Origin: Nonomuraea wenchangensis
Lineage (GTDB): Bacteria; Actinomycetota; Actinomycetes; Streptosporangiales; Streptosporangiaceae
Assembly: GCF_900111685.1 (NCBI RefSeq)
Contig: NZ_FOHX01000009.1
Span: 186,001 to 250,000 of the forward strand
Direction: 5' to 3'
Length of the DNA: 64,000 bases
Shown: piece after piece, positions 44,577 to 52,419 of the stretch
Layout of the letters: every line of letters starts with the position of its first letter
Numbering within the stretch: the stretch's first letter is position 1
Program-made: the position numbers and the translations under genes
The notes under the pieces: generated by a model
What the model was told of the DNA's origin: nothing
What the model saw: only the letters and a program-made list of their open reading frames with translations
Database searches by the model: none

Positions 44577-46036
44577 CAATATGCTCCTTGCCCGCGGGCG
44601 ACGGCCGACCAGGTTTTCCACAGGATCTGCAGGTCCAGGGTGAGGGACCAGTTCTCCACGTAACGCAGGTCCAGCCGGACCGATTCCTCCCACGATAGGT
44701 CAGATCTACCACTTACTTGCCACAGCCCCGTGAGCCCGGGCCGGACGAGCAGCCGTCGCCGCACGTCGTCACCATAACGCGCAACCTCCTCGGGCAGCGG
44801 AGGACGCGGCCCCACGAGCGACATGTGGCCGAGCACGACGTTGATGAGCTGCGGCAGCTCGTCGAGCGAGTGGCGGCGCATGCGGACGCCGAACGGCGTC
44901 ACCCGCGGGTCGTTGCGGACCTTGAACAGCAGCCCCTCACGGTCGCTCACCAGCGTGATCTTCTGCTGCTCGGCGCCCCGCCGCATGGTGCGGAACTTCA
45001 GTATCGTGAACAGCCGCCCGCCCCGGCCCACCCGGGTCTGCCGGAACAGCGCGGGACCCGGGCTGGTGGCCCGGACCGCGATCGCGAGACCGGCCATGAG
45101 CGGGGCCAGCAGCACCAGCAGGGCCGCGGCCACCAGGCGGTCGAAGACGTTCTTGAGCAGTTGCCGCAGCCCGGCCAGCTCGGGATGCTCGACGTGCAGC
45201 AGGGGCAGCCCGGCGGCCGGGCGGATCGTGGTGCGCGGCCCGGCGACGTCCATGAGCGCGGGGGCGACGACCAGCTCGGTGCGGGTGCGCTCCAGCCGCC
45301 AGGCCAGCCTGCGCAGCGCCTCGCCGTCCATCTCGGGGCAGGCCAGCACGGCCACGGTGTCGGCGTCGAACTGGTCGACCGCGATCGGCACGTCGCTGAG
45401 GTCGCCGGCGACCGGCACCTCGGCCACCCGCTCGCCGGGCACGCCCTCGGGCAGGCAGGCGGCCACCACGTGAAGGCCGTGGTAGGGCTCGGCGCGGAAC
45501 AGCGCGACCAGCTCGGCGACCGACGCGGCGTGCCCGACGGCGACCACCTTGCGCATGCAGCCGCCGACCGCGCGGCACCGGTGCAGGCCGCGGCGCAGGG
45601 CGTACCTGAAGAGGAGGGAGAAGAGGGTGACCAGGGGCAGCGCGAGGACCACGTAGCCGCGGGCGACGTCGGTCTTGGTCGCGTAGGAGCCGATGGCGGT
45701 GCCGGCGGTGAGGGTGAGGCCGGACTGCAGGACGCGGCGGAACTCCTCGGAGCCGACGCCGACCAGGCGCGGCTCGTACGCCCGGTGCAGCGCCACCGCG
45801 AGCGTCCAGACGATCGGCAGCGCCAGGCTCACCAGCACGTACGGCAACACATAGGGGGTGAACCCCCCGAACCGCACCGTGAAGGCCACCGCGGCCCCGA
45901 TGCCCGCGCCGCACAGATCGGCCACCACGGCCTTGATCCGGTAGGCGTGCACCCAGGCCGGCTCGCGCGGGCCGCCCCGCCGCGAGACGACGTGACCGGA
46001 GCCGACGGTCATGAGACTCTCACCATGGCCGCGCAA
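44576..46036 (-). CDS. Initiating polyprenyl-phosphate sugar transferase (WbaP/CpsE type)
   Basis: A 486-residue membrane enzyme that transfers the first sugar phosphate to undecaprenyl phosphate. The N-terminal half has about four helices and a nucleotide-binding-like domain (RKVVAVGHAASVAELVALFR). The C-terminal catalytic domain is complete: one membrane helix, TSPGPALFRQTRVGRGG, FTILKFRTMRRGAE, RHSLDELPQLINVVLG, MSLVGPRPPLPEEV and RPGLTGLWQVSGRSDLSWEE. TTG 46036 is used because GGAGG lies seven bases upstream; ATG 46012 is in frame. It is the first gene of the reverse operon. Confidence 0.9.
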   Translation of the reverse strand: MRGHGESLMTVGSGHVVSRRGGPREPAWVHAYRIKAVVADLCGAGIGAAVAFTVRFGGFTPYVLPYVLVSLALPIVWTLAVALHRAYEPRLVGVGSEEFRRVLQSGLTLTAGTAIGSYATKTDVARGYVVLALPLVTLFSLLFRYALRRGLHRCRAVGGCMRKVVAVGHAASVAELVALFRAEPYHGLHVVAACLPEGVPGERVAEVPVAGDLSDVPIAVDQFDADTVAVLACPEMDGEALRRLAWRLERTRTELVVAPALMDVAGPRTTIRPAAGLPLLHVEHPELAGLRQLLKNVFDRLVAAALLVLLAPLMAGLAIAVRATSPGPALFRQTRVGRGGRLFTILKFRTMRRGAEQQKITLVSDREGLLFKVRNDPRVTPFGVRMRRHSLDELPQLINVVLGHMSLVGPRPPLPEEVARYGDDVRRRLLVRPGLTGLWQVSGRSDLSWEESVRLDLRYVENWSLTLDLQILWKTWSAVARGQGAY

Positions 46037-46128
46037 CGCACTTCCTCCGGGTGACCATTCTGCAACGGACAGTCACAGATGGTAGCGGTGCGGAGGACGG
46101 CGGTCCGGCGAACGACCCTATGCGGGGA

Positions 46129-46713
46129 TCAGCGTGGAGGGCCGGATATGTGCAGATCAGCCCGATGGAACTCGTTCTGGGTGACCTCCAGGCCGTGGGC
46201 CATGAGCGACTCCACGACGTCGGCCGCCCGGTCCACCAGGAAGGGGAGGTCCTTGCGCTCGACGGTGGCGAAGTCCTTCAGCACGAAGGCGGCGGGGTCC
46301 ATGCGGCCGGGCGGGCGCCCGATGCCGAAGCGCACCCGCAGGTAGTCGCGGGTGCCGAGCACCTTCGTGATCGACTTCAGGCCGTTGTGGCCGTTGTCGC
46401 CGCCGCCCAGCTTGGCGCGCAGCGCGCCGTAGGGGACGTCCAGCTCGTCGTGGACGACGATCAGCCGCTCGGGGCCGATCTTGTAGAAGTCGGACAGCAC
46501 CTTGACCGGCCCGCCGGACAGGTTCATGTAGGTCAGCGGCTTGGCCAGGATGGCGGCGCGGGTCTCGCACACCTCGGCCCGGCTCTTGTGCGCCTTGAAC
46601 CGCCCGCCCGCCCGGGCGGCCAGCTCGTCGAGCACCATGAAGCCGGCGTTGTGCCGGTTGCCCGCGTATTCGGGCCCCGGGTTGCCCAGGCCGGCGATCA
46701 GCCAGCGGTCCAT
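46129..46713 (-). CDS. pth: Peptidyl-tRNA hydrolase
   Basis: A 194-residue enzyme that frees tRNA from dropped-off peptidyl-tRNA. Conserved residues are WLIAGLGNPGPEYAGNRHNA with the catalytic His, LAKPLTYMNLSGGPV, VVHDELDVPYGALRAKLGGG and GHNGLKSI. ATG 46713 has AAGGGG six bases upstream; GTG 46719 would be too near. It follows rplY by 64 bases in the conserved order glmU-prs-rplY-pth. Confidence 0.95.
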   Translation of the reverse strand: MDRWLIAGLGNPGPEYAGNRHNAGFMVLDELAARAGGRFKAHKSRAEVCETRAAILAKPLTYMNLSGGPVKVLSDFYKIGPERLIVVHDELDVPYGALRAKLGGGDNGHNGLKSITKVLGTRDYLRVRFGIGRPPGRMDPAAFVLKDFATVERKDLPFLVDRAADVVESLMAHGLEVTQNEFHRADLHISGPPR

Positions 46714-46777
46714 ATGCACCCCTTATAGCGGAACGGGACGGCTCGGATGCGGCCGCCCCGTTCTCGAAGGAAACCCG

Positions 46778-47410
46778 TTACTCGGCGGCGGTGGCCTCGG
46801 CGCTCTCGCCCTCGGCGGCGGCCGCGGCCGTCTCACCCTCGGCGGCCTCGCCCTCGGCCTCCTCGACGGCCTCGGTCGGCTTGGCGATGACCTGGACGAC
46901 GACCGTCTCGGCGTCGGTGGCGAGGGAGGAGCCCTCCGGCAGCTTGAGCTCGCCGGCGGTCACGGAGGCGCCGACCTCCATGCCCTCGACGTCGACCTCG
47001 ACGCCGGTCGGGATGTTCGTGGCCTCGGCCTCGACCGGCAGGGCGGTGAGCTGCAGGTCGAGCAGGCCCTCGCTGTTGACGTCGCCGACGGTGGTGACCG
47101 GGATCTCGACGGTCACCTTCTCGCCGCGCTTGACCAGCAGCAGGTCGACGTGCTCGACGAAGCCCTTGATCGGGTCACGCTGGACGCCCTTGGGCAGCGC
47201 GAGCTCGTCCACGCCCTCGCCCTGGAGCCGGATGAGCACGTTGGCCGTGCGGAGCGCGAGCAGGACCTCGTGGCCGGGCAGGGTGAGGTGCTTGGGCTCG
47301 ATGCCGTGCCCGTAGAGGACTGCGGGCACCTTGTCGGCGCGGCGGATCTTGCGGGCCGCGCCCTTGCCGAACGTGGTGCGGGGCTCGGCGGCGATACGTA
47401 CTTCGGACAC
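46778..47410 (-). CDS. rplY: 50S ribosomal protein L25/general stress protein Ctc
   Basis: A 210-residue 5S-rRNA-binding protein of the long (Ctc) type. The L25 domain (1-95) starts VRIAAEPRTTFGKGAARKI and includes LYGHGIEPKHLTLPGHEV. The TL5/Ctc C-terminal domain spans about 100-185. A Glu/Ala-rich tail of about 30 residues ends it. GTG 47410 has AGGAGA six bases upstream. Confidence 0.93.
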   Translation of the reverse strand: MSEVRIAAEPRTTFGKGAARKIRRADKVPAVLYGHGIEPKHLTLPGHEVLLALRTANVLIRLQGEGVDELALPKGVQRDPIKGFVEHVDLLLVKRGEKVTVEIPVTTVGDVNSEGLLDLQLTALPVEAEATNIPTGVEVDVEGMEVGASVTAGELKLPEGSSLATDAETVVVQVIAKPTEAVEEAEGEAAEGETAAAAAEGESAEATAAE

Positions 47411-47510
47411 GACATCTCCTAGGGATGCAGTGGGGAATCGGTCGTCTGCGCTCACCCTCACCCGCCCTAGCGGAAGGCGTTACGAGCGCAACCAATTCAG
47501 TTTATAGGGC

Positions 47511-48488
47511 TCAGGTGTCACCCTCGAACAGACTCGTGACCGAGCCGTCCTTGAAGACCTCCGTGATGGCCCGCGCGATCAGCGGGGCGATGGACAGCAC
47601 CGTCAGCTTGTCGAACCTGGCGGCCTGCGACAACGGCAGCGTGTTGGTGACGACGACCTCGCTGATGCGGGAGTTCTTCAGCCGGTCCACGGCGGGGTCG
47701 GAGAAGACCGCGTGGGTGGCGGCGACGACCACGTTGGTGGCGCCCTGCTCGTAGAGCGCGTCGGCGGCCTTGCAGATGGTGCCCGCGGTGTCGATCATGT
47801 CGTCGATGAGCACGCAGGTGCGCCCGCGTACGCGGCCGACGACCTCACTGACCTTGACCTGGTTGGCCACGTCGAGGTCGCGGCGCTTGTGGATGAACGC
47901 CAACGGGGTGCCGAGCGTGTCGGCCCAGCGCTCCGACAGCCGCACCCGGCCGGTGTCGGGCGAGACGATGGTGGTGTTGTCCAGGTCGAGCTTGTTCTTG
48001 AGGTAGTTCTCCAGGACCGGCATGGCGAACAGGTGGTCGACCGGGCCGTCGAAGAAGCCCTGGATCTGCGAGGTGTGCAGGTCGATCGACATGAGCCGGT
48101 CGGCGCCCGCGGTCTTGAACATGTCGGCGATGAGACGGGCGGTGATCGGCTCGCGCCCGCGGCCTTTCTTGTCCTGGCGGGCGTAGCCGTAGAAGGGCAT
48201 GACCACGGTGATGCGCTTGGCGGAGGCGCGCTTGAGCGCGTCCACCATGATCAGCTGCTCCATGATCCACTGGTTGATCGGGACGGTGTGGCTCTGGATC
48301 ACGAAGGCGTCGCAGCCGCGCACCGACTCGAGGTAGCGGGCGTAGATCTCGCCGTTGGCGAAGTCGATGAGTTTGGTGGGGGTGAGGGAGACGCCCACGT
48401 GCCGGGCGATCTCCTCGGCCAGCTCCGGGTGGGCCCGGCCGGAGAAGAGCATGAGGTTCTTCTCGCCGGGCGATTTGATGCTGGTCAC
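47511..48488 (-). CDS. prs: Ribose-phosphate pyrophosphokinase
   Basis: A 325-residue enzyme that makes PRPP from ribose 5-phosphate and ATP. Signatures: LMLFSGRAHPELAEEIARHV, the flexible-loop region PFYGYARQDKKGRGREPITA, metal site SIDLHTSQIQGFFDGPVDHL, and the PRPP loop VLIDDMIDTAGTICKAADAL. GTG 48488 overlaps the stop of glmU by four bases, as in many actinobacteria. Confidence 0.95.
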   Translation of the reverse strand: MTSIKSPGEKNLMLFSGRAHPELAEEIARHVGVSLTPTKLIDFANGEIYARYLESVRGCDAFVIQSHTVPINQWIMEQLIMVDALKRASAKRITVVMPFYGYARQDKKGRGREPITARLIADMFKTAGADRLMSIDLHTSQIQGFFDGPVDHLFAMPVLENYLKNKLDLDNTTIVSPDTGRVRLSERWADTLGTPLAFIHKRRDLDVANQVKVSEVVGRVRGRTCVLIDDMIDTAGTICKAADALYEQGATNVVVAATHAVFSDPAVDRLKNSRISEVVVTNTLPLSQAARFDKLTVLSIAPLIARAITEVFKDGSVTSLFEGDT

Positions 48489-49936
48489 TGCTGATTCTCC
48501 TGCTGCTCTCGCTCCGCCAGCGCACGCTCGGCGGCCGCGGCCGACTTGGTGCCCGCGCGCCTGCGCAAGACCCATTTCTCGATGTTGCGCTGTCGCGCTC
48601 GCGCCACCCCGATGGCTCCGGGGGGAACGTCGTCGATGATCACCGAGCCCGCCGCGGTGTAGGCGCCGTCGCCGACGGTCACCGGGGCGACGAGCATGGT
48701 GTCACAGCCGACGAAGGCACCGTCGCGCACGGTGGTGTGGCTCTTGTTGACCCCGTCGTAGTTGACGAAGACGGTGGACGCGCCGATGTTGACGTCGTCG
48801 CCGATCGTGGCGTCGCCGGCGTAGGTGAGGTGCGGCACCTTGGAGCGTTCGCCCACGGTGGTGTTCTTCGTCTCGACGAAGGTGCCGGCCTTGGCCTTGT
48901 GCTTGAGCACGGTGCCGGGCCGCAGATAGGCGTAGGGGCCGACGTTGGCCTCGGGGCCGATGTCGGCGTGGTCGCAGACGGCGTTGCGGACGACCGCCCG
49001 CTCGCCGACGCGGGTGCCGGTGAGCGTGGTGGCGGGGCCGACCTCGGCGCCGGCCTCGATGACGGTCTCGCCGTGGAGCTGGGTGCCGGGGTGGATGACG
49101 GCGTCGGCCGCGATCCGCACGCCGACGTCGATCCAGGTGCTGCCGGGGTCGACGATGGTGACCCCGGCGCGCATGTGGTCCTCCAGCAGGCGCCGGTTGA
49201 GCACCTGGCGGGCGGCGGCGAGCTGCACCCGGTCGTTGACGCCCTCGACCTCGACGTGGTCGCCGGCGGCGCAGGCGCCGACCCGGTGGCCGTCGCCGCG
49301 CAGGATGGCGAGGACGTCGGTGAGGTATTCCTCGCCCTGGGCGTTGTCGGTGGACACGCGCTTGACGGCGTCGGCGAGCAGCTCGCCGTCGAAGGCGTAG
49401 ATGCCGGAGTTCATTTCCTTGATCGCCCGCTGCTCGGGCGTGGCGTCCTTCTCCTCGACGATCCCGAGGACCGCCCCCGACTCGTCGCGGACGATCCGGC
49501 CGTAGCCGGTCGGGTCGGGCACCTCGGCGGTGAGGACGGTGACCGCGTTGCCGTCGGCGGCGTGCCGTTCGAGCAGCGCGGCGAGGGTCTGGGTGCGCAG
49601 GAGAGGCACGTCGCCGTAGGTGACGAGGACCGTGCCGGGGATGGTGCCCAGCTCCTCCAGCACGGTGCGTACCGCGTGGCCGGTGCCCCGCTGCTCACGC
49701 TGGACGACGGCGCGCGCGTCGGGGCTGTGGGCCGCCAGATGGCCGCCGACCTGCTCCAGCGCGTGGCCGATGACGACGACGAGCCGCTCGGGACCGAGCT
49801 CACGGGCGGCGGCGAGCATGTGGTCGACCAAGGCGCGGCCGCACAGCTCGTGCAGGACTTTCGGGGTCTGGCTCTTCATCCGGGTGCCCTCGCCCGCGGC
49901 GAGGACGATGACGGCTGCCGGGCGCGGCACACTCAC
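48485..49936 (-). CDS. glmU: Bifunctional GlcNAc-1-P uridyltransferase / GlcN-1-P acetyltransferase
   Basis: A 483-residue enzyme making UDP-GlcNAc for peptidoglycan and other glycans. The N-terminal domain has VIVLAAGEGTRMKSQTPKVL and VTYGDVPLLR. The C-terminal left-handed beta-helix has hexapeptide repeats (IGPEANVGPYAYLRPGTVL) and ends in the catalytic region KNTTVGERSKVPHLTYAGDA. A tRNA-Gln gene precedes it. UDP-GlcNAc could also supply the neighbouring polysaccharide locus. Confidence 0.95.
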   Translation of the reverse strand: MSVPRPAAVIVLAAGEGTRMKSQTPKVLHELCGRALVDHMLAAARELGPERLVVVIGHALEQVGGHLAAHSPDARAVVQREQRGTGHAVRTVLEELGTIPGTVLVTYGDVPLLRTQTLAALLERHAADGNAVTVLTAEVPDPTGYGRIVRDESGAVLGIVEEKDATPEQRAIKEMNSGIYAFDGELLADAVKRVSTDNAQGEEYLTDVLAILRGDGHRVGACAAGDHVEVEGVNDRVQLAAARQVLNRRLLEDHMRAGVTIVDPGSTWIDVGVRIAADAVIHPGTQLHGETVIEAGAEVGPATTLTGTRVGERAVVRNAVCDHADIGPEANVGPYAYLRPGTVLKHKAKAGTFVETKNTTVGERSKVPHLTYAGDATIGDDVNIGASTVFVNYDGVNKSHTTVRDGAFVGCDTMLVAPVTVGDGAYTAAGSVIIDDVPPGAIGVARARQRNIEKWVLRRRAGTKSAAAAERALAEREQQENQQ

Positions 49937-50071
49937 GGACTGAGGCTCCCTGTGACTGGACGATCAGGGCCATTGGTACGGCTCTTCTATGACTACCGCA
50001 CCGCTACCCTCCCGACACCGTGAGGATACCTGTCCGCCCCCCGGACAATCTCGCCGGGTCTTGCCTCAAAG

Positions 50072-50143
50072 CTCCCGGAAGAGGACTCGAACCCCTACAA
50101 AGTGGACCAAAACCACTTGTCCTGCCGATTAGACGATCCGGGA
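50072..50143 (-). tRNA. tRNA-Gln (UUG)
   Basis: A complete cloverleaf: acceptor TCCCGGA with TCCGGGA, anticodon stem AGTGG with CCACT, loop TTTTGGT giving anticodon UUG (codon CAA), T arm AGGGG-TTCGAGT-CCTCT (with a G-T pair), discriminator G, no encoded CCA. A tRNA-Gln upstream of glmU is usual in actinobacteria. Confidence 0.93.
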
Positions 50144-50338
50144 CAGATCGGACACGTGGCGTCCGACACACTCCTACGATACCGAGCCCTGACCGGGTCC
50201 CGCGCCGCGAATGACCATCCGCGCAGGTATCAGGGCCGCTTCTCATAACAGAACGTGCCAACCGCCACAAGCGATGATTCCCACCCACCTTATGGGGAAG
50301 AGCGTCACTTCTCCGCCATGCGCGCAACAGGACTTCCT

Positions 50339-50358
50339 AACCTACGATGGCGTAGGTT
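50339..50358. promoter_or_regulatory. Palindromic operator of the desaturase gene
   Basis: AACCTACG-ATGG-CGTAGGTT is a perfect 8-bp dyad with a 4-base centre, about 50 bases before the desaturase start. A further half-site-like stretch, ACGGTTGCGTAG, follows. The arrangement with CG-N4-CG centre is that of TetR-family lipid regulators such as DesT. The TetR gene directly downstream of the desaturase is the natural candidate. Confidence 0.7.
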
Positions 50359-50409
50359 ACGGTTGCGTAGCCCGGACATTCTCCCCATACATGCTGTTGG
50401 AGGTCGCCC

Positions 50410-51348
50410 ATGACCGTTGTCGCCGAACGCCCCGCCCCCGCACCCAAGCCGGACTTCGAACCCGAGCCGAAATCCCGCGCCGAACTCGTCACCTTCGGCC
50501 TGGTCGTCGGGCTCCCCATCGTCGCGGTCGCCGCGGCCGTGCCGTTCGCCTGGGGATGGGGTCTCGGCTGGACGGACGTCATCATCGCCTTCGTCTTCTA
50601 CGTCGTCTCCGGCCTCGGCGTCACCGTGGGCCTGCACCGCTACTTCACGCACGGCTCGTTCAAGGCCAAGCGGCCGCTGAAGATCGCCATGGGCATCGCC
50701 GGCAGCCTGTCGCTGGAGATGTCCGTGCTCGACTGGGTGGCCACCCACCGCAAGCACCACAAGTTCTCCGACAAGGAGGGCGACCCGCACTCGCCGTGGC
50801 GCTTCGGCCCCGGCTTCAAGAACATGGCCAAGGGCCTGCTCTACGCCCATATGGGCTGGCTGTTCGAGAGCGAGCGCACCAACCGCGAGAAGTACGCCCC
50901 GGACCTGTGCAAGGACCCGGACGTGATGAAGCTGCACAAGTGGTTCGGCCCGCTCGCCCTCACCTCGATCCTGCTGCCCGCGGTGCTCGGCGGCCTCGTC
51001 ACCTGGTCCTGGCAGGGCGCGGTGACCGCTTTCTTCTGGGGCTCCCTGATCCGCATCGGCCTGCTGCACCACGTGACCTGGTCCATCAACTCCATCTGCC
51101 ACGTCTTCGGCGAGGAGGACTTCCAGGTGCGTGACAAGTCCCGCAACGTGTGGTGGCTGGCCATCCCGTCCTTCGGCGAGTCCTGGCACAACCTGCACCA
51201 CTCCGACCCGACCTGCGCCCGCCACGGCGCGCTCAAGGGCCAGATCGACCTGAGCGCCGGCCTGATCAGGATCTTCGAGCGGCTCGGCTGGGTCCACGAC
51301 GTGCGCTGGCCGACCCCTGAGCGCCTGGCGGCGAAGCGGATTGCCTGA
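50410..51348 (+). CDS. Membrane acyl-CoA/fatty-acid desaturase
   Basis: A 312-residue di-iron integral membrane desaturase (delta-9 type). All three His boxes are present: GLHRYFTHGSF, ATHRKHHKFSD, and GESWHNLHHSDPTCARHGAL. About four membrane helices surround them (45-65, 66-85, 175-195, 198-220). It introduces a double bond into acyl chains and changes membrane fluidity. It is followed after 13 bases by a TetR regulator, and a clear palindrome lies in its promoter. The electron-donor partner is not in the window. Confidence 0.9.
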   Translation: MTVVAERPAPAPKPDFEPEPKSRAELVTFGLVVGLPIVAVAAAVPFAWGWGLGWTDVIIAFVFYVVSGLGVTVGLHRYFTHGSFKAKRPLKIAMGIAGSLSLEMSVLDWVATHRKHHKFSDKEGDPHSPWRFGPGFKNMAKGLLYAHMGWLFESERTNREKYAPDLCKDPDVMKLHKWFGPLALTSILLPAVLGGLVTWSWQGAVTAFFWGSLIRIGLLHHVTWSINSICHVFGEEDFQVRDKSRNVWWLAIPSFGESWHNLHHSDPTCARHGALKGQIDLSAGLIRIFERLGWVHDVRWPTPERLAAKRIA

Positions 51349-51361
51349 CGAGGAACATCCG

Positions 51362-52300
51362 ATGAGCGGCCACGGGAGCGTGGCCGTCATTATGGAACCT
51401 GTGACCGAACCCCGACCTCGCAGGCGCATGTCCGGTAGCGAGCGACGAGAGCAGCTGATCCGCATCAGCCGCACCCTCTTCGCGGAGAAGGGGTTCGACG
51501 GGACCTCCATCGAGGAGATCGCGGCCACCGCGCAGGTGTCCAAGCCCGTCGTCTACGAGCACTTCGGCGGCAAGGAAGGCGTCTACGCGGTGGTCGTCGA
51601 CCGCGAGATGCAGAAGCTGCTCACGATGATCACCGAGGCGCTGGCGGCCTCCCACTCCCTGATCAAGGTCGAACGGGCCGCCCTCGCGCTGCTCCAGTAC
51701 ATCGAGGAGAGCAGCGAGGGCTTCCGCATCCTGGTCCGCGACTCGCACGCCGCCTCGGGCACCGGCACCTTCGCGAGCCTGATCAGTGAGATCGCCAGCC
51801 AGGTCGAGGACGTCCTCGCCGACGAGTTCGCGGCCAGGGGCTACGACCCCAAGTCCGCCCCCATGTACGCCCAGATGCTGGTCGGCATGGTCGCGCTGAC
51901 CGGGCAGTGGTGGCTGGAGGTACGCAAGCCGGGCCGCGAGGAGGTCGCGGCCCACCTGGTCAACCTGGCCTGGAACGGTCTGAGAGGGCTCAACCCCCAG
52001 CCGGCCATCAGCGCCGTCACCCGGGCGCGCGACACCGCCCCGCCGAAGCCCCGCCCGAGCAGCGAGAAGGAGCTGCGCGAGCTGGAGAAGGCCCGCGAGC
52101 GCGAGCTGAAGGAGGCCGAGAAGGTCCGCCAGCGCGAGCTGAAGGAGGCCGAGAAAGCCCGGGTCCGCGAGCTGAAGGAGCGCGAGCGGCTGCTCAAGGA
52201 GGCGGAGAAGGCCCGCGAGCGCGAGGACAAGATCCGCCAGCGGGAGGCCAAGCTCGCCGAGCGGGCCGCGCGTCTCGAACAGGTAGATCAGTCGGAGTGA
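51362..52300 (+). CDS. TetR-family regulator with a C-terminal coiled-coil tail
   Basis: A 312-residue protein. HTH: SRTLFAEKGFDGTSIEEIAA then TAQVSKPVVYEHFGGKEG (about 36-74). The ligand domain runs to about 220 in the usual way. An extra 80-residue tail (233-312) consists of Lys/Glu/Arg-rich repeats (ELKEAEKVRQRELKEAEK) with strong coiled-coil heptads, not seen in ordinary TetR proteins of about 200 residues. ATG 51362 is chosen (AGGAACATCC upstream); ATG 51392 is possible. It probably controls the desaturase through the dyad at 50339-50358. Confidence 0.85.
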   Translation: MSGHGSVAVIMEPVTEPRPRRRMSGSERREQLIRISRTLFAEKGFDGTSIEEIAATAQVSKPVVYEHFGGKEGVYAVVVDREMQKLLTMITEALAASHSLIKVERAALALLQYIEESSEGFRILVRDSHAASGTGTFASLISEIASQVEDVLADEFAARGYDPKSAPMYAQMLVGMVALTGQWWLEVRKPGREEVAAHLVNLAWNGLRGLNPQPAISAVTRARDTAPPKPRPSSEKELRELEKARERELKEAEKVRQRELKEAEKARVRELKERERLLKEAEKAREREDKIRQREAKLAERAARLEQVDQSE

Positions 52301-52379
52301 CGGGTTGAACGGAACGGCAGCCGTGGGTGACCATAGGAGGAAGAGGGCGCTGATCAGCGGAAACGAGCGTTGCGGCGCC

Positions 52380-52401
52380 GTTAACGTGATGTTCAACCGA
52401 A
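52380..52401 (+). promoter_or_regulatory. Possible PHO box before ppk
   Basis: GTTAACGTGAT (52380-52390) and GTTCAACCGAA (52391-52401) are adjacent 11-base units. They resemble the direct repeats (GTTCA-type) bound by PhoP in Streptomyces. The second unit matches well, the first less so. They end 18 bases before the ppk ATG, and AATATA follows. Streptomyces ppk is known to be PhoP-controlled. Confidence 0.4.
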
Positions 52402-52419
52402 CGGGGCAATATACGCCAT

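Noticed and set aside
28678..46036. Recent genomic island mobilised by an integrase
   Set aside because: No integrase, transposase, direct attachment repeats or GC shift were seen; the nearest tRNA (Gln) is 4 kb away beyond conserved genes.
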